Below are positions 49,902 to 59,905 of a DNA stretch of 64,000 nt, one piece after another. The DNA is from Strix aluco. Lineage: Eukaryota > Chordata > Aves > Strigiformes > Strigidae. Where the stretch lies: assembly GCF_031877795.1 (NCBI RefSeq), contig NC_133942.1, forward strand, positions 2,728,001-2,792,000. The letters run 5' to 3'. The translations under genes and the position numbers were made by a program. Within the stretch, counting starts at the first letter, position 1. Each line of letters begins with the position of its first letter. A model generated the notes under the pieces. It had not been told where the DNA came from. It worked only from the letters and a program-made list of their open reading frames with translations, and searched no databases.

Positions 49902-50147
49902 GTGAGGCTGTCCCCATGTCCCCCCCATGTCCCACGCTGTCCCCATGTGTCGTGACAGCATCATGTTTGTCTTTGGGTTTCCTGGGGAAGGACTGCAGCC
50001 GGGCAAGACCTGTTGGGGAGCTCAGTCTTCTTTGGGGATGCTCTGTGGGACAGGAGGACATTTGCTTTGAGCTGCCAATATTTCTGGAAGGATTACCCAC
50101 ATCTGCCTTCCATCTGGAATGCTGTTCAGTGGCACTTGTTTTAAAAA

Positions 50148-50153
50148 TAAAAG
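50148..50153 (+). terminator. Possible polyA signal AATAAA
   Basis: TTTTAAAAATAAAAGTAG lies in a small open section (ending VLKIKVVCM) that I cannot assign to a gene. It may be chance. Confidence 0.2.
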
Positions 50154-50527
50154 TAGTGTGCATGTGAATAGCTGTGTGCTAGTATACAGTGAATAATCTC
50201 CTCCTTTTTGGACTGAATGGCTTTATAATTTAAAATCTCCATTCAGTGTTACAAAACGGGGTTCCCTTAAAGATCCAAGTGCTCGCTGATGGATTCCTGG
50301 CTGACAAAATCCCCTCCCAGCTTGCCTAAATATTAAACCCTCTTTCAAGTGCCGTTCAGATTATCTAGTGTGATTTCTTCCAATTAATCGTTGTAGTCTA
50401 AAGTGTGTATTGTTCTTAAAAACTAGGGTCAGAAGTTCATAGAAACATCTTCTGTGTCTGGTTTAACTGAGTTAAAGCTGTTGTTGTGTCAGGTGGAGGG
50501 TTTCTAATGCTGTTTTTCCTCTCTCAG

Positions 50528-51586
50528 CGGGAGATGACCGTGCACATCTCACCTCCAGGAGCCAGGACGCTGTGTGCGGGTTCCAGCCCGTGCTGTCCCC
50601 AGAGCTCGTGCCCTCGAGGTGAGCAGGGAGGGCGTCACCCCGCGAGGGGTTGGTGTGTTGCAGCCGTCGGTGCTGTGAGGGCTGGGGGATGGCAGCGGGG
50701 TGGCAGCGGCTGTTGGGGTCCCTCATTTGCACAGCCCCGCCCCCGCCCGCTGGGGAATCTCTGGGTCCCTGGGGCAGGTTTTGAACGGCCCCTCCCAGTT
50801 GGGTCAAGGGACCCAGCGCAGCCAGGAGATGCATTTGGAGCTGCTCGGCCTGGCAGAAATCCCTTGGTACCTGTGATTCAGAAGAGGCAGAATTTGGACC
50901 CACAGCTCTCCTTAGGTGAAATTTGTATTTTCAAGCAGTTTTTTTTCTCTCCCCTGCTAATCCAGTATGGAATATGAGCCAAAACAAGAAGCTGGCGCTG
51001 TACACACTGCACACTCTTAAGTCTTTATTTTAAAACATGTGTGAGGTCAAGCTAGGACATGCTTTGCAATTTGTGTATTTACTGCAGCGAATTTTCTGCT
51101 CTTCCTGGCTGTTTCCTGTGGTTTTCAGCTTGCTTTACTTCCACAGAAAGAAATACTGTGTATGTGAAAGAGGCCGTTAAGAATCTTCCCTTACGAGGTT
51201 TTTTTTATGTGCTCTGCTTTTAAATGACAATCTGTATTATTGATGCCAGTGTTTACAACAGCTTTCTGATTCCTTGGTTGAAGTATTCTGAGCCTAATCC
51301 AGCCACGTGCGTTGGTGGCTGGGAGAAAGCCAACAGGTCGTCACAGCAAATGTTCCCAGCCGAGTCCTGACGTGGCTTCTGCAGCGGGGGGACGGACAAA
51401 GGAAGGATGCTTGTGATTCGCTGTGATTTGCAAACAGTCTTTGAGTTCTAATTTCCATCATGTTTTTACTCTTCCCTTCTTTCCAGGGAGTGAAGCTGAT
51501 TTCAGCTCTTCAAAAGGCATGTGCAGTATTGTAGTGCCTGAACACCAGGTGTCTGCTGCTGGAAACAAAAGATCTTTTTCTCACAA
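50528..51586 (+). CDS. Phase-compatible exon pair of an unidentified gene (tentative)
   Basis: Segment 50528-50618 is bounded by CTCTCAG and GTGAGC and is open for 30 codons plus one base (REMTVHISPPGARTLC...). Segment 51487-51586 is bounded by TTCCAG and GTAAGC and is open for its full length in the phase that follows on (SEADFSSSKGMCSIV...). Joining the two keeps one open frame. Upstream and downstream partners are not evident, and the retroviral insertion at 51800 would lie in the next intron. I do not recognise the protein. Two canonical acceptor-donor pairs in compatible phase could arise by chance. Confidence 0.3.
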
Positions 51587-51799
51587 GTAAGCAAAGCAAT
51601 TTTTCCTGGGTAGTGCAAGTGTTGCTAGTGCAGAGATAGACTGCTGTGTGAGGTCTTGCAGCTAAGACATACAGTATCAGCACTGTGAGTTTTAAAACTG
51701 TTTGGGTAACACTGTGCTCTCGGTCAGCACTTACACTGATGAGAACTGTGATAGGAGAAAGGGGAAAAAAATGCTGTGTTTGAAGAACAAAAAGTGTTT

Positions 51800-52801
51800 T
51801 CACCAGGTCTTTTCACCTAAAATCCAATCCCTTCGAGGCACACGTTGGACTTCCCCACCCTTCTGCATTACCCACCAAGTGCACCCAGGTCCTTGGGCAA
51901 AAGTAATCCCACACATGGGCTTACATTTACCCACTGCAGGAATAACTGAGACGGTCTTCCCCAGCATATTTTTAATGCGCACTGCAGGGACTTTATCACC
52001 ATCTACAGCATGTAGAAAGTTTGACTGAGCAGGGCCAGCCTGGTTGGCAGATCCTCTGGGACTGACTTACCAGGTGGCTTTTGCTAAATGCACATCCCAG
52101 TGTTTGAAAGTTCCACCCCCCATTGCTCTCAGGGTGGTTTTTAGCAACCTGTTGTATTGCTCAGTTTTCCCAGAGGCTGGTTTGGGATTGCGGATGTGAT
52201 ACACCCCCTCAGTGCCATGTTCTTTGGCCCAAGTGTCTATGAGGCTGTTTCGGAAACGAGTCCCATTATCTGACTCAATTCCTTCTGGCGTGCCATGCCG
52301 CCACGGGACTTGCTTCTCAAGGCCTAAAATGGTGTTCCGGGCAGTGGCATGGGACACGGCGTAAGTTTCCAACCAACCAGTGGCTGCTTCCACCATTGTA
52401 AGCACATAGTGTTTGCTGTGCCGAGTTTGTGGGAGCGTGATATAATCAATCTGCGAGGCCTCCCCATATTTATATTTTGACCATCGTCCTCCATACCAAA
52501 GGGGCTTTAACCGTTTGGTTGCTTGATCGCAGCACGTCTCACACTCATGGATCACCTGTGCAATAACATCCATGGTTAAGTCCAGCCCTCGGTCACGAGC
52601 CCATCTGTATGTTGCATCTCTTCCCTGATGGCCTGAGGAGTCATGGGCCCAGCGAGCCATAAATTGTTCACCCTTATGCTGCCAGTCCAGATCTACTTGA
52701 GACACCTTGATCTTGGCAGCCTGATCCGCCTGTTGGTTGTTCTGATGTTCTTCAGTGGCCCGACTCTTGGCTACATGAGCATCTACACGACATACTTTCA
52801 C
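51800..52801 (-). pseudogene. Endogenous retrovirus pol remnant: integrase, with one in-frame stop
   Basis: On the minus strand the frame 52801-52067 carries a zinc-binding HHCC domain (WAHDSSGH..., then CETC), then the catalytic core: Asp in QIDYITLPQ, Asp in ESDNGTRF and Glu in ASGKTEQYN, with 35 residues between the last two. So DD35E is preserved. A TAA stop at 52067 interrupts the frame just after HLAKATW; the same frame then continues to 51800 with the integrase C-terminal part (IKNMLGKTVSVIP). Integrase inserts proviral DNA into host chromosomes. Reverse transcriptase and protease are missing upstream, and there is no env or 3' LTR downstream, so the element is dead. The family is an avian ERV; I cannot decide between ERVL-like and class II. 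Confidence 0.9.
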
Positions 52802-53060
52802 AGCCAGGTTCTCTACCCCAGCAGCAATATCTCGCCATCATTCAGCAGCCCAGACGGGTTTGCCTCTGCACTGCCAGTGGCTCCGTTTCCACTGCTGTAA
52901 CCACCCCCACAGCACATTTGCCACCACCCATGAGTCAGTGCAGAGACAGAGCACTGGCCACTTTTCTCGCTCAGCGATAGCCAAGGCCAGCTGGACGGCT
53001 TTCACCTCTGCACACTGACTCGGCAGGCACGGGCCAGGCACCAGCACGTTGCAGTGAGCT
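52802..53060 (-). pseudogene. ERV RNase H fragment
   Basis: In the same frame as the integrase, the segment encodes CAEVKAVQLALAIAE and LCLCTDSWVVANVLWGWLQQ. This is the second half of a retroviral RNase H domain, with the acidic residues of the E and TDS motifs kept. A TGA stop after WAAE separates it from the integrase frame. The N-terminal half of RNase H and all of reverse transcriptase are absent, so a deletion joins this point to the leader region. Confidence 0.8.
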
Positions 53061-53111
53061 GTGTCTCTCTGGAATTACCTGGCTGACAGCGTACCTTTTC
53101 CAAATAGTTTA

Positions 53112-53612
53112 CTAGCTTTTTGGGATTCTGCACCTGCTCAGGAGTGAAGTTCCAATACACCGGAGGTGCCTACTGTCCTGGGCACTTGCCCATGCTGTCC
53201 CACACCCCCAGCCACTCATAATTCTCCAACCTTGGGGTAGATCTCTGGGTGATACTCTTAAATAGTTGCTTAACCCTGAACAAAGCCTGAACCCATGCAG
53301 GAGCACACCGGCTCCCAGCAGTAAGACGACAATGTTAGTCTCAGTATTCCGAGGGTATTCAAAATTCCCCAAATTCTCAAACACAGTTGTAAGTAGCCTC
53401 AGGGCCGACAACTTCATCGTGCCATAAATCAGTGTTACATAGTACAGCAAAACAAAAATCTTAATCCAACTCCCATGGGTGGTGAGCAGCAGCAGGGGGA
53501 CTATGTACAGCAAATGAGGTGATGAAATTTTGAGGAGACAAGCGACCGACATTATGCCCAGCAATTGATAAGCCAATATAAGGAATGCTTCTAACAAACT
53601 GTTATGACACAC
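53112..53612 (-). CDS. Hydrophobic leader-region ORF of the ERV remnant
   Basis: An intact 166-codon minus-strand frame lies between the primer-binding site and the pol remnant. It begins MCHNSLLEAFLILAYQLLG and holds several hydrophobic stretches (ILAYQLLGIMSVACLL, LLYIVPLLLL, FVLLYYVTLIY, IVVLLLGAGVLL) that could span membranes. It has no gag motifs (no major homology region or CCHC knuckle). I recall similar hydrophobic frames in leaders of some bird ERVs but cannot confirm it. It may be a chance frame in an AT-rich leader or an ERV accessory gene. With gag and most of pol lost, any expression would come from the adjoining LTR. Confidence 0.4.
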   Translation of the reverse strand: MCHNSLLEAFLILAYQLLGIMSVACLLKISSPHLLYIVPLLLLTTHGSWIKIFVLLYYVTLIYGTMKLSALRLLTTVFENLGNFEYPRNTETNIVVLLLGAGVLLHGFRLCSGLSNYLRVSPRDLPQGWRIMSGWGCGTAWASAQDSRHLRCIGTSLLSRCRIPKS

Positions 53613-53644
53613 TGACCAGATCTGTCATTATCTCAACCCTTCGA

Positions 53645-53662
53645 GCCCCATGCTGGGTGCCA
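53645..53662 (-). other. ERV primer-binding site, tRNA-Lys-like
   Basis: Reading the minus strand from 53662: TGGCACCCAGCATGGGGC followed by TCGAA. This closely resembles the lysine-type PBS TGGCGCCCAACGTGGGGC seen in class II retroviruses, with three differences. It lies a few bases past the LTR end, as expected. Confidence 0.6.
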
Positions 53663-53670
53663 AAAAGGAC

Positions 53671-54095
53671 TCTTGTGGTCTGAACTCAGTCGGCAGCCAA
53701 ACACCATGCAGCCAGTCACTCACCCTCCCTCCGTCAGGGGAATGGAGGAAGAGAGTGGAGGGACACATGGAAAACTCATAAGTTGAGATAAAAAAACCAC
53801 CAGTTTAGTGATTGTAACAAAATAAAACAATCATAAGAAAGTACAAATGGGTAATGCACAAGGCGATTGCTCACCACCCACTGACCAATACCCAGCCTGC
53901 TCCCGGCCAGTAATCCCGACAGAACGAAGATCCCACCATTGCAAAACTGGAAGCAAGAGAGAACACACCTGCTTTATATCCTGAGCATAACGTCACGGGA
54001 TATGGAACACTCCAATGGCCAGTCTGGGCCTGGCACTCCGGCTGTACCCCTCCCAGCTCAAGAAAATTAACTCTATCCCAGCTGAAACCAGGACA
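53671..54095 (-). mobile_element. 5' LTR of the truncated ERV
   Basis: On the minus strand it begins TGTCCTGGTTTCAGCTGGGA and TAGAGTTAATTTTC and ends GACTGAGTTCAGACCACAAGA, about 425 bp. It matches the solo LTR at 3995-4394 at both ends and has the same orientation. The primer-binding site and pol remnant follow it on the minus strand, so it is the 5' LTR. Its U3 end faces the MROH-like gene, whose TATA box lies about 370 bp away on the other strand. Confidence 0.85.
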
Positions 54096-54390
54096 CTGTT
54101 GTAGCAGATTAAAGACACTCTGTGAGTGTGGGAGAGAACTGGACACAGGCGAGCAAATGCTTCAGGTGAGCGCAAAGGAGAGATGGGGCAGTCTGGAGTG
54201 TTTCTGTCGGGATCAAGGCAGAAGGTCCGGGGTCCGTGCCGGGGTGTGTGAACTCTCTGGGAGGAGCCGGTGGGTACAGGAAGATCCTGAGGGGACATGA
54301 TGGGGGCCTGGGGGCAGCCCGAGAGGAGCCATGGCCCAGTGGCGATCTGGGTCCCTACCCCCCCGCAGCGGAACCCCTGCCCCACCCAGC

Positions 54391-54473
54391 CTGTGTGACA
54401 TCACAATGTGAGCCCCCTTTGTGACACCCCTTTGTGACACCCCTCCGTGTCACCCCACGGCACCCTATATAAG
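54391..54473 (+). promoter_or_regulatory. Core promoter of the MROH-like gene
   Basis: A TATA box, TATATAAG at 54466-54473, lies about 145 bp before the start codon. Just upstream are a CRE-like TGACATCA and a run of GTGACACCCC/GTGTCACCCC direct repeats (54391-54457), likely binding sites for one factor. A TATA-driven promoter suits tissue-restricted expression, but the tissue cannot be read from sequence. Confidence 0.65.
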
Positions 54474-54616
54474 CAGTGTCTGACAAGACGGGGAAGGGAC
54501 AGGGCAGGAGCACAGTGAGGAGACTCCTGAGCACAGCCCACGTCTTTCCCCACTGCCCCCGGTGTTTACCTTAAGCTGAACCCCCCCACTGTCTCTCAAC
54601 CTCTTCATTTTTGAGG

Positions 54617-57600
54617 ATGGCAGAGAGACCCCCCAGCAGCCCCAGGATGGTTTGGGAGGAGGTGGGTGCTCCCCAGGAGAGCAGCTCTCCGCCGGAGCCC
54701 CACGAGGTGTCCATGGTCCAGCCGCTGCAGATCGGTGAGTAGAGGGCTCCCCGGGGCTGGCTCGATGCCGGGACCCCGTTTCCTCGGCATGGTGCCATTT
54801 AAAGCTCTTTTTGCTGTCTGGGAGGCTTGTTGGCGAAGATGGCGTGTCCTACTGACTCTTCCTTGTTTCCGTGTAGGTGAGACACTGCTGGAGGAGAATC
54901 CAGAGCACCCAGAGCTCCAACAAAGACGGGATTCTGAGAGCACCTGGTTGCTTTCTTCGCTTGACAGCAGCCTCATGACAATGGTAATGAGCTCCCCCCC
55001 TCACCGGGACCCTTGTCCGTGGCATCGGCTTGTGCAAGCGAATGGACCCAGGGATGGTTGAGCTGCTCAGCTGTGCAACACTGTCGGCATGCTCGAAGTG
55101 ACACATCTTCCCCCCCCATCCCTCCTCCCGTAGGTGTTTGGCGAATACCTCCGGCCTTCTCAGAGGATGGATGTTCTCCTCGTGGCCATCGAGGCCATGA
55201 CAGCAGACGATGTCCATGACAGGCAGATGGGCAGCGATGTCGTGGACATGGCCATGAGAGCCCCTGCGTCCTGGATGAGCGATGTAAGCGCCCTGTGGCT
55301 GGACTGTCCAGTGTCAAGACGTGTCAAGTCTTGTTCTTCCCTCCTGCCCTAACCCGGCTGGCTCGGGCACCCAAAACCATGTAAAGGCAGCAGGCAGGGA
55401 TGGGAAGGGCAGCACCATCCTCATCTGTGTCCACTCCAGGTGCCAAAAATCCTGAGATGCATCCACAAAAATGTGGAGCACATCCGCACGGAGCCGGCCC
55501 GGCACAGCCTGGACTCGCTGCTGCTACTGCTGATCAGGTGGAGCCCCAGGGAGGTGGTCAGGACCCTGCTGGACATCTCTCCAGCGTGTGACAGGTACCA
55601 ACCCTGACAGCCTTGAGGGCTCCATCCCCATGGGGAGAGTGGCCCAGAGACTCTGGCTGCCAGACCCACGGAAAACTGCGGGATATCTATCCCTGAGGAG
55701 CAGGGCTCTCCATCCCACCACGCTTCCCCCTTCAGCCAGAGCTGGCCAAAGCAGAGCCCCTGCCCCATGGGGAAGAGCTCCCTCAAGCTCCTCCTGCCTC
55801 CCTGCGCACCCCGAAATGAGGGGGGTGGGCAGGGCCGGGGTCCGGAGGAGTCGAGGCAGCCCGACTGACTGAGTTTGCTCTGGCTCGGCAGCGCTGCCAT
55901 GGCCATGTGGGAGGTGATGATCTCCGTGCCCCAGACTTTGTGGACCGTCTTGTCGGAGCTGCTCGGCGTGCTGCAGGACTGCCGGCTGCGCAAGGTGTTC
56001 AGCTCTGCCACGGAGGACTCCTGCATCTACCCCTTGGCTGTGAGTGACCCACGCTCAGCCCCAGCGCTCTGCCTTCCTCCTCCTTCTCCTCTTTCCCCTG
56101 CTCAGCACCAGCCAGACCCCTGTGCCACACGGTCAGGCCCACCCGTTGCTGGTTTGGCCCCACCAAGCCTGTCCTGGCACAGGCAGCACTTTGCCTTCTG
56201 CCCTGCCTGCATCCCCCTGCCCAGCTCTGCAGCCTGGAGACCCCGGGAAGGGGCAGAAACCAGAGTCAAGGCGGTTGCTGGTCCTGGGTCAGAGACATGG
56301 GGACTCTGAGGTGGCTTCAAAGGGAGAGGAGACACTTGCCATGGACCGTGATGGTGGGGGGGAGGGAGCCCTGCAGCTCTGCTGGTCTCTCACCACTGTC
56401 TCCATTTCAGCTCCTGGCCTGTGCTGACATTGACACGGAGGAGTTCAGTGCCCTGTACAAAGCCCAGAGGTACCTGAGGCGTCCCAGCCCAGTGATGCTC
56501 TCACTGGTGCTCACGGGCTTCATCACCCTCTCAAAAACACCTGAAACGGTGAGCGGGGGGTTGGCAAGGGGAGCCACATCGGCAGCCGGGGGCTGGGGCA
56601 GTGGGGGGTGTCTTTCACCACTTCACAAAAAGGCAACGGTGTGTTTCACACAGGCCAGAAAACTGCCGGTGCTGCTGCCTGACATACTGGAGACCCTGAC
56701 GGATGCCAACGCCGATGTCAAGACCAAGGCTCTGGTGTTGTTCATCAACGTGATGGGTCACATGAAGAGAGAAGAGGCCAACCTCATCTCCCTGAGGCTG
56801 GTGGAGAAGCTCCTGCCCCTCTTCAATGATGTAAGGCTGCCATGGGAGCCTGAGCCAAGGCGATGGGTGCAAGATGGCTGCCCTTCAGTGCGGCCATGCA
56901 GGAATCATTTGGGCAGGGGTCCCCCCCTTGCTCCTCTTGTGTAGCCTTTTGGGGCTCTTCCCCTCCCCGCTCCTCTTCCGGGGCCTTCCAGGGCTCTGGG
57001 GCCATTGAGCTGCAGCTGCAGATCTGGCCGACGGCTCCTGTGTTCAGGATCCAACCCTGGAGCAGCTCCTCCCCCATCAGCCTCGCTAACGTCCCTGCTC
57101 CCCATGGGCAGGGTGCTGAGCTCCCTCTGTCCTCTTCCCTGCCAGGAGTCCAGCCGGCTGCGGGAGCTCTCCATCCGCCTCTTCAAAGACGTGATAAAGA
57201 CTGCGGTGGGGAGAAACAAGAAAAAAATGGTGAAGACAGTGCAGAGTGTCCTGCTCCCACTGTTCTTCTATACCAGCGACCAGATCGAGAGTGTGGCCAA
57301 GGTGCAGTGACCAGCAATTGGTGTCACAGGGAAGGGCGTGCTGACACTACGGGGGTGGCCTAGGAGTGAGGGACAGTGGGGTTGTGTGTCACCGCAGGGT
57401 CCCACTGCACTGGTCCCACTGCTGCAGAGCTTGATAGGGAGGTGGGGTCCCCCCCCGGCCCACAGGAAGGGTCCCTGCAGCGCCACCACGAGCAGGGCCA
57501 GAGAACCTGGCACAGACAGTTTCCTGCTCCCAGAGTGTGGGATGGCCCCAGGAATGAAGGGGGATCCAATCCCGGGATCACCCTGTCCCCCCAGCTCAAA

Positions 57601-59178
57601 GCCAGGCCCAGAGCAGGAGGATGCCAGGTCTCCTTCCCTGGGCTCTGGTGCCATCTCCCAGCCTCTGCTTCTCCACAGGCTTCCCGGGACACCCTCCTTG
57701 CCTGTGCAGAGTTCCTGGGCTGGAGGAGGCTCAGCTCCATGGCCAAGACATGCCAGACACACCTGATCGGAGAGTGCTTGGTGAGGACAAACCCCAAAGC
57801 CCAGGGCTGGCTGGACGAGGGCTGCCCGCCATGCCCCTGGGGAGGGCTGTGCGGCTCTGCATCTCTGCCCTGCTCCAGCCCTGCTGCTCCAGCTGCATCC
57901 TCTTCCCTGCCCTCAAGCACGCAGCCCCCAAGAACTCTTGTCCAGGAGACCCCCGCCCATCTGGGCCCTGGCAGTGGGACGCAGGGGTCTCAGCACCCCC
58001 AGCCCCCTCTGCCTGTGGCTCTCTCTGGCCCTCAGCCCCACGGGGCTCCTGGCTGGGAGACGGGAATCACTGGGAGGGAGCAGGGGTGCTGGCAGAGGGA
58101 CTGGTCCGGACGGCTGTGGAGGGTCCGTACCAGCCCCGTGCCCTTGTGCTCCCTCAGATAACGCACAACAGGAGCAGGGTGGTTGAGTATCTGCACCAGA
58201 GCCTGCCCTACCTGAAGGACCCTCAGGCCACCGTGCGAGAGGAGGCCGTCAGGTTCATCGGTGAGTCCCTGGGGACCCATTTCTGCCCGGTCCCAGCCCC
58301 AGTCCCCACTGGTGGGCTCGCTATGGTCTTGCTGGGTCCCACCGCCCTCAGGAGCTGTCCTTGCCGGGGGACAGCCCTGCCAAGAGGGAGCAGGGCTCTG
58401 ACATTAGCTCTGTGTCCCAGGTCTTGCTGCGCGGTCCCGGAGGATCCTCAGCCAGGAGAGGCTGTGGGAGATCTGCAACGGTGAGTAGGGGACAGAGCCC
58501 GGGCAGGTGCTGCTGTGCCCAGCCCCGCTCCAGGAAAACGCTCCAGGGGCAGACGAGCAGTTTCAGGAGGTTTTTTTCAAGAGCAGTTTCAGAAAGTTGT
58601 TTGTGTCCCAACACATAGGTTAGCATATATCTTCTAGTAAGGTCTTGAAATTGGAGGAATTTTGTTTTCTCACCAGAAAGGAAGGGAATTTGTGGGGAAA
58701 GAACAGCTGTCTCTGTCCTGCCCCTTGCCAGGAGGCTGATGATGTCCAGACTCCACATTGTGATGCTCAGATCAATACACGGGCTCGTTGAGGGCACGCA
58801 CAACTCTAGACTAGCTCGTACGGCAAACGAAAAAATGACTGTGGCCTGGCCCAGTCCTGACCTCTTTTGTGTGTCAGGGGCACACGGGTCATTCCTGAGC
58901 AGCAGCTTCAGCCGCTCTGGTTGTCTCACCGGCTCCTCCTGGCCAGGGAAGGAGGTGGATGGGGCTGGCATGGGCTGGAGGTAGGTCCTGGGGGTCCCTG
59001 CGGGCAGTGGGGGTTCATGTCTGTTCTGCTCCCTTCTCTCACAGCGCTCCTGCCCTTGAGGAAGGACACTGAACTCTCCGTCAGGTCCCTGGCAGCCGAG
59101 ACCGTCTCCATCCTGACAATAGAGCAGAGGCCGATATCAAGATGGAGCCTGCGGTCGCTGTTCTGCTGGCCCTGGTGA
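54617..59178 (+). CDS. MROH-family (maestro HEAT-like repeat) protein, complete 12-exon gene
   Basis: Twelve exons join into one open frame of 515 codons plus stop: 54617-54734, 54877-54983, 55134-55283, 55440-55594, 55892-56039, 56411-56548, 56654-56830, 57146-57301, 57679-57780, 58158-58260, 58421-58480, 59045-59178. Every intron is GT-AG (the 57302 donor is a weaker GTGCAG) and all phases agree. The protein opens MAERPPSSPRMVWEEVG and is then alpha-helical repeat throughout: VFGEYLRPSQRMDVLLVAIE, LYKAQRYLRRPSPVMLSLVL, LPVLLPDILETLTDANADVK, SRLRELSIRLFKDVIKTAVG, QSLPYLKDPQATVREEAVRF. It ends SRWSLRSLFCWPW. These are HEAT repeats of the MROH family, a scaffold-type fold whose biochemical role is poorly known; bird genomes carry many copies, usually named MROH7- or MROH6-like. 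I see no frameshift or internal stop. The ATG follows a TATA promoter, and an AATAAA follows the stop by 55 bp. The exact orthologue is not resolved. Confidence 0.9.
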
Positions 59179-59232
59179 GCCTCGGAGAGACCAAATCCTC
59201 TGGAAAAAGGCTGTACTGAATTTTTTTTTTTA

Positions 59233-59238
59233 AATAAA
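59233..59238 (+). terminator. PolyA signal AATAAA of the MROH-like gene
   Basis: TTTTAAATAAAGCTGG lies 55 bp after the TGA stop codon, giving a very short 3' UTR. Confidence 0.8.
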
Positions 59239-59561
59239 GCTGGAGCCACAAGCCGCTGGGACTCCATAGCGTCCTTCCCATGGGGACCACTCTGAGTGTG
59301 CTGAGCAGGGTCCCCCCTGGCCTCTGCCGCTGCCCCCAGGACTGCACACCTGGACCCAGGGTGTCCCACGAGACCACAAAGCCCGGAGAGGAGGAGGAGG
59401 AGGAGGGAAGCTTTAGCCCATCCTGCCCCTCCCGAGACATCTCAGGGCACGAAAAGGCACCTGTGCGCCAAGCTGGCACGTGGCCATTTGTCCCAGCACC
59501 AAAATCCTCTCTTGTACTGGGGAGCTGGGCTGGTTTTGACTGGGCACTTGTTAGCTGCTAG

Positions 59562-59905
59562 AACTTTCTGGGGTCAAATTGGGGGATTCTGGGGTCCAAA
59601 GAGAATTTTGGGCAAAACAGGGAGGCTTTTGGTGGTGCTGGTGCAGATTTTGGGGTAAAACTGTGCGATTTTGAGATTCAAGATAAATTTTGGGATGAAA
59701 AATAGGATTTTTGGGGGTGCTGAGGCTGACTTGGTGTCAAACTGGGAAATTCTGGGATCAGAAGTGGGAGATTTGGGAGTAAAAAATGGGAGATTTGGGG
59801 GTCAAATGCGGGAATTTTGTGGTAAAATTGAGGGATTTGATGGTGAAACATGGATCGTGGGGCCATGGATGATTTTGGGGTGAAAAGGGGGTTCGGGGGT
59901 CTCAC
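59562..59905. repeat. G-rich tract, reverse-complement copy of the RUSF1 intron repeat
   Basis: The reverse complement matches the plus-strand tract at 48146-48500 segment by segment. Shared landmarks are TCAGCCTCAGCAC, CTATTTTTCA(C/T)CCCAAAA, ATCTTGA(G/A)TCTCAAAATC and CCAGAATCCCCCA. This is intron following the minus-strand RUSF1 exon at 59906. Confidence 0.8.

Noticed and set aside
57376-58484. Plus-strand frames of 261 and 287 codons
   Set aside because: They read through introns of the MROH-like gene; the true exons at 57679-57780, 58158-58260 and 58421-58480 have splice sites and agree in phase with the rest of the gene.
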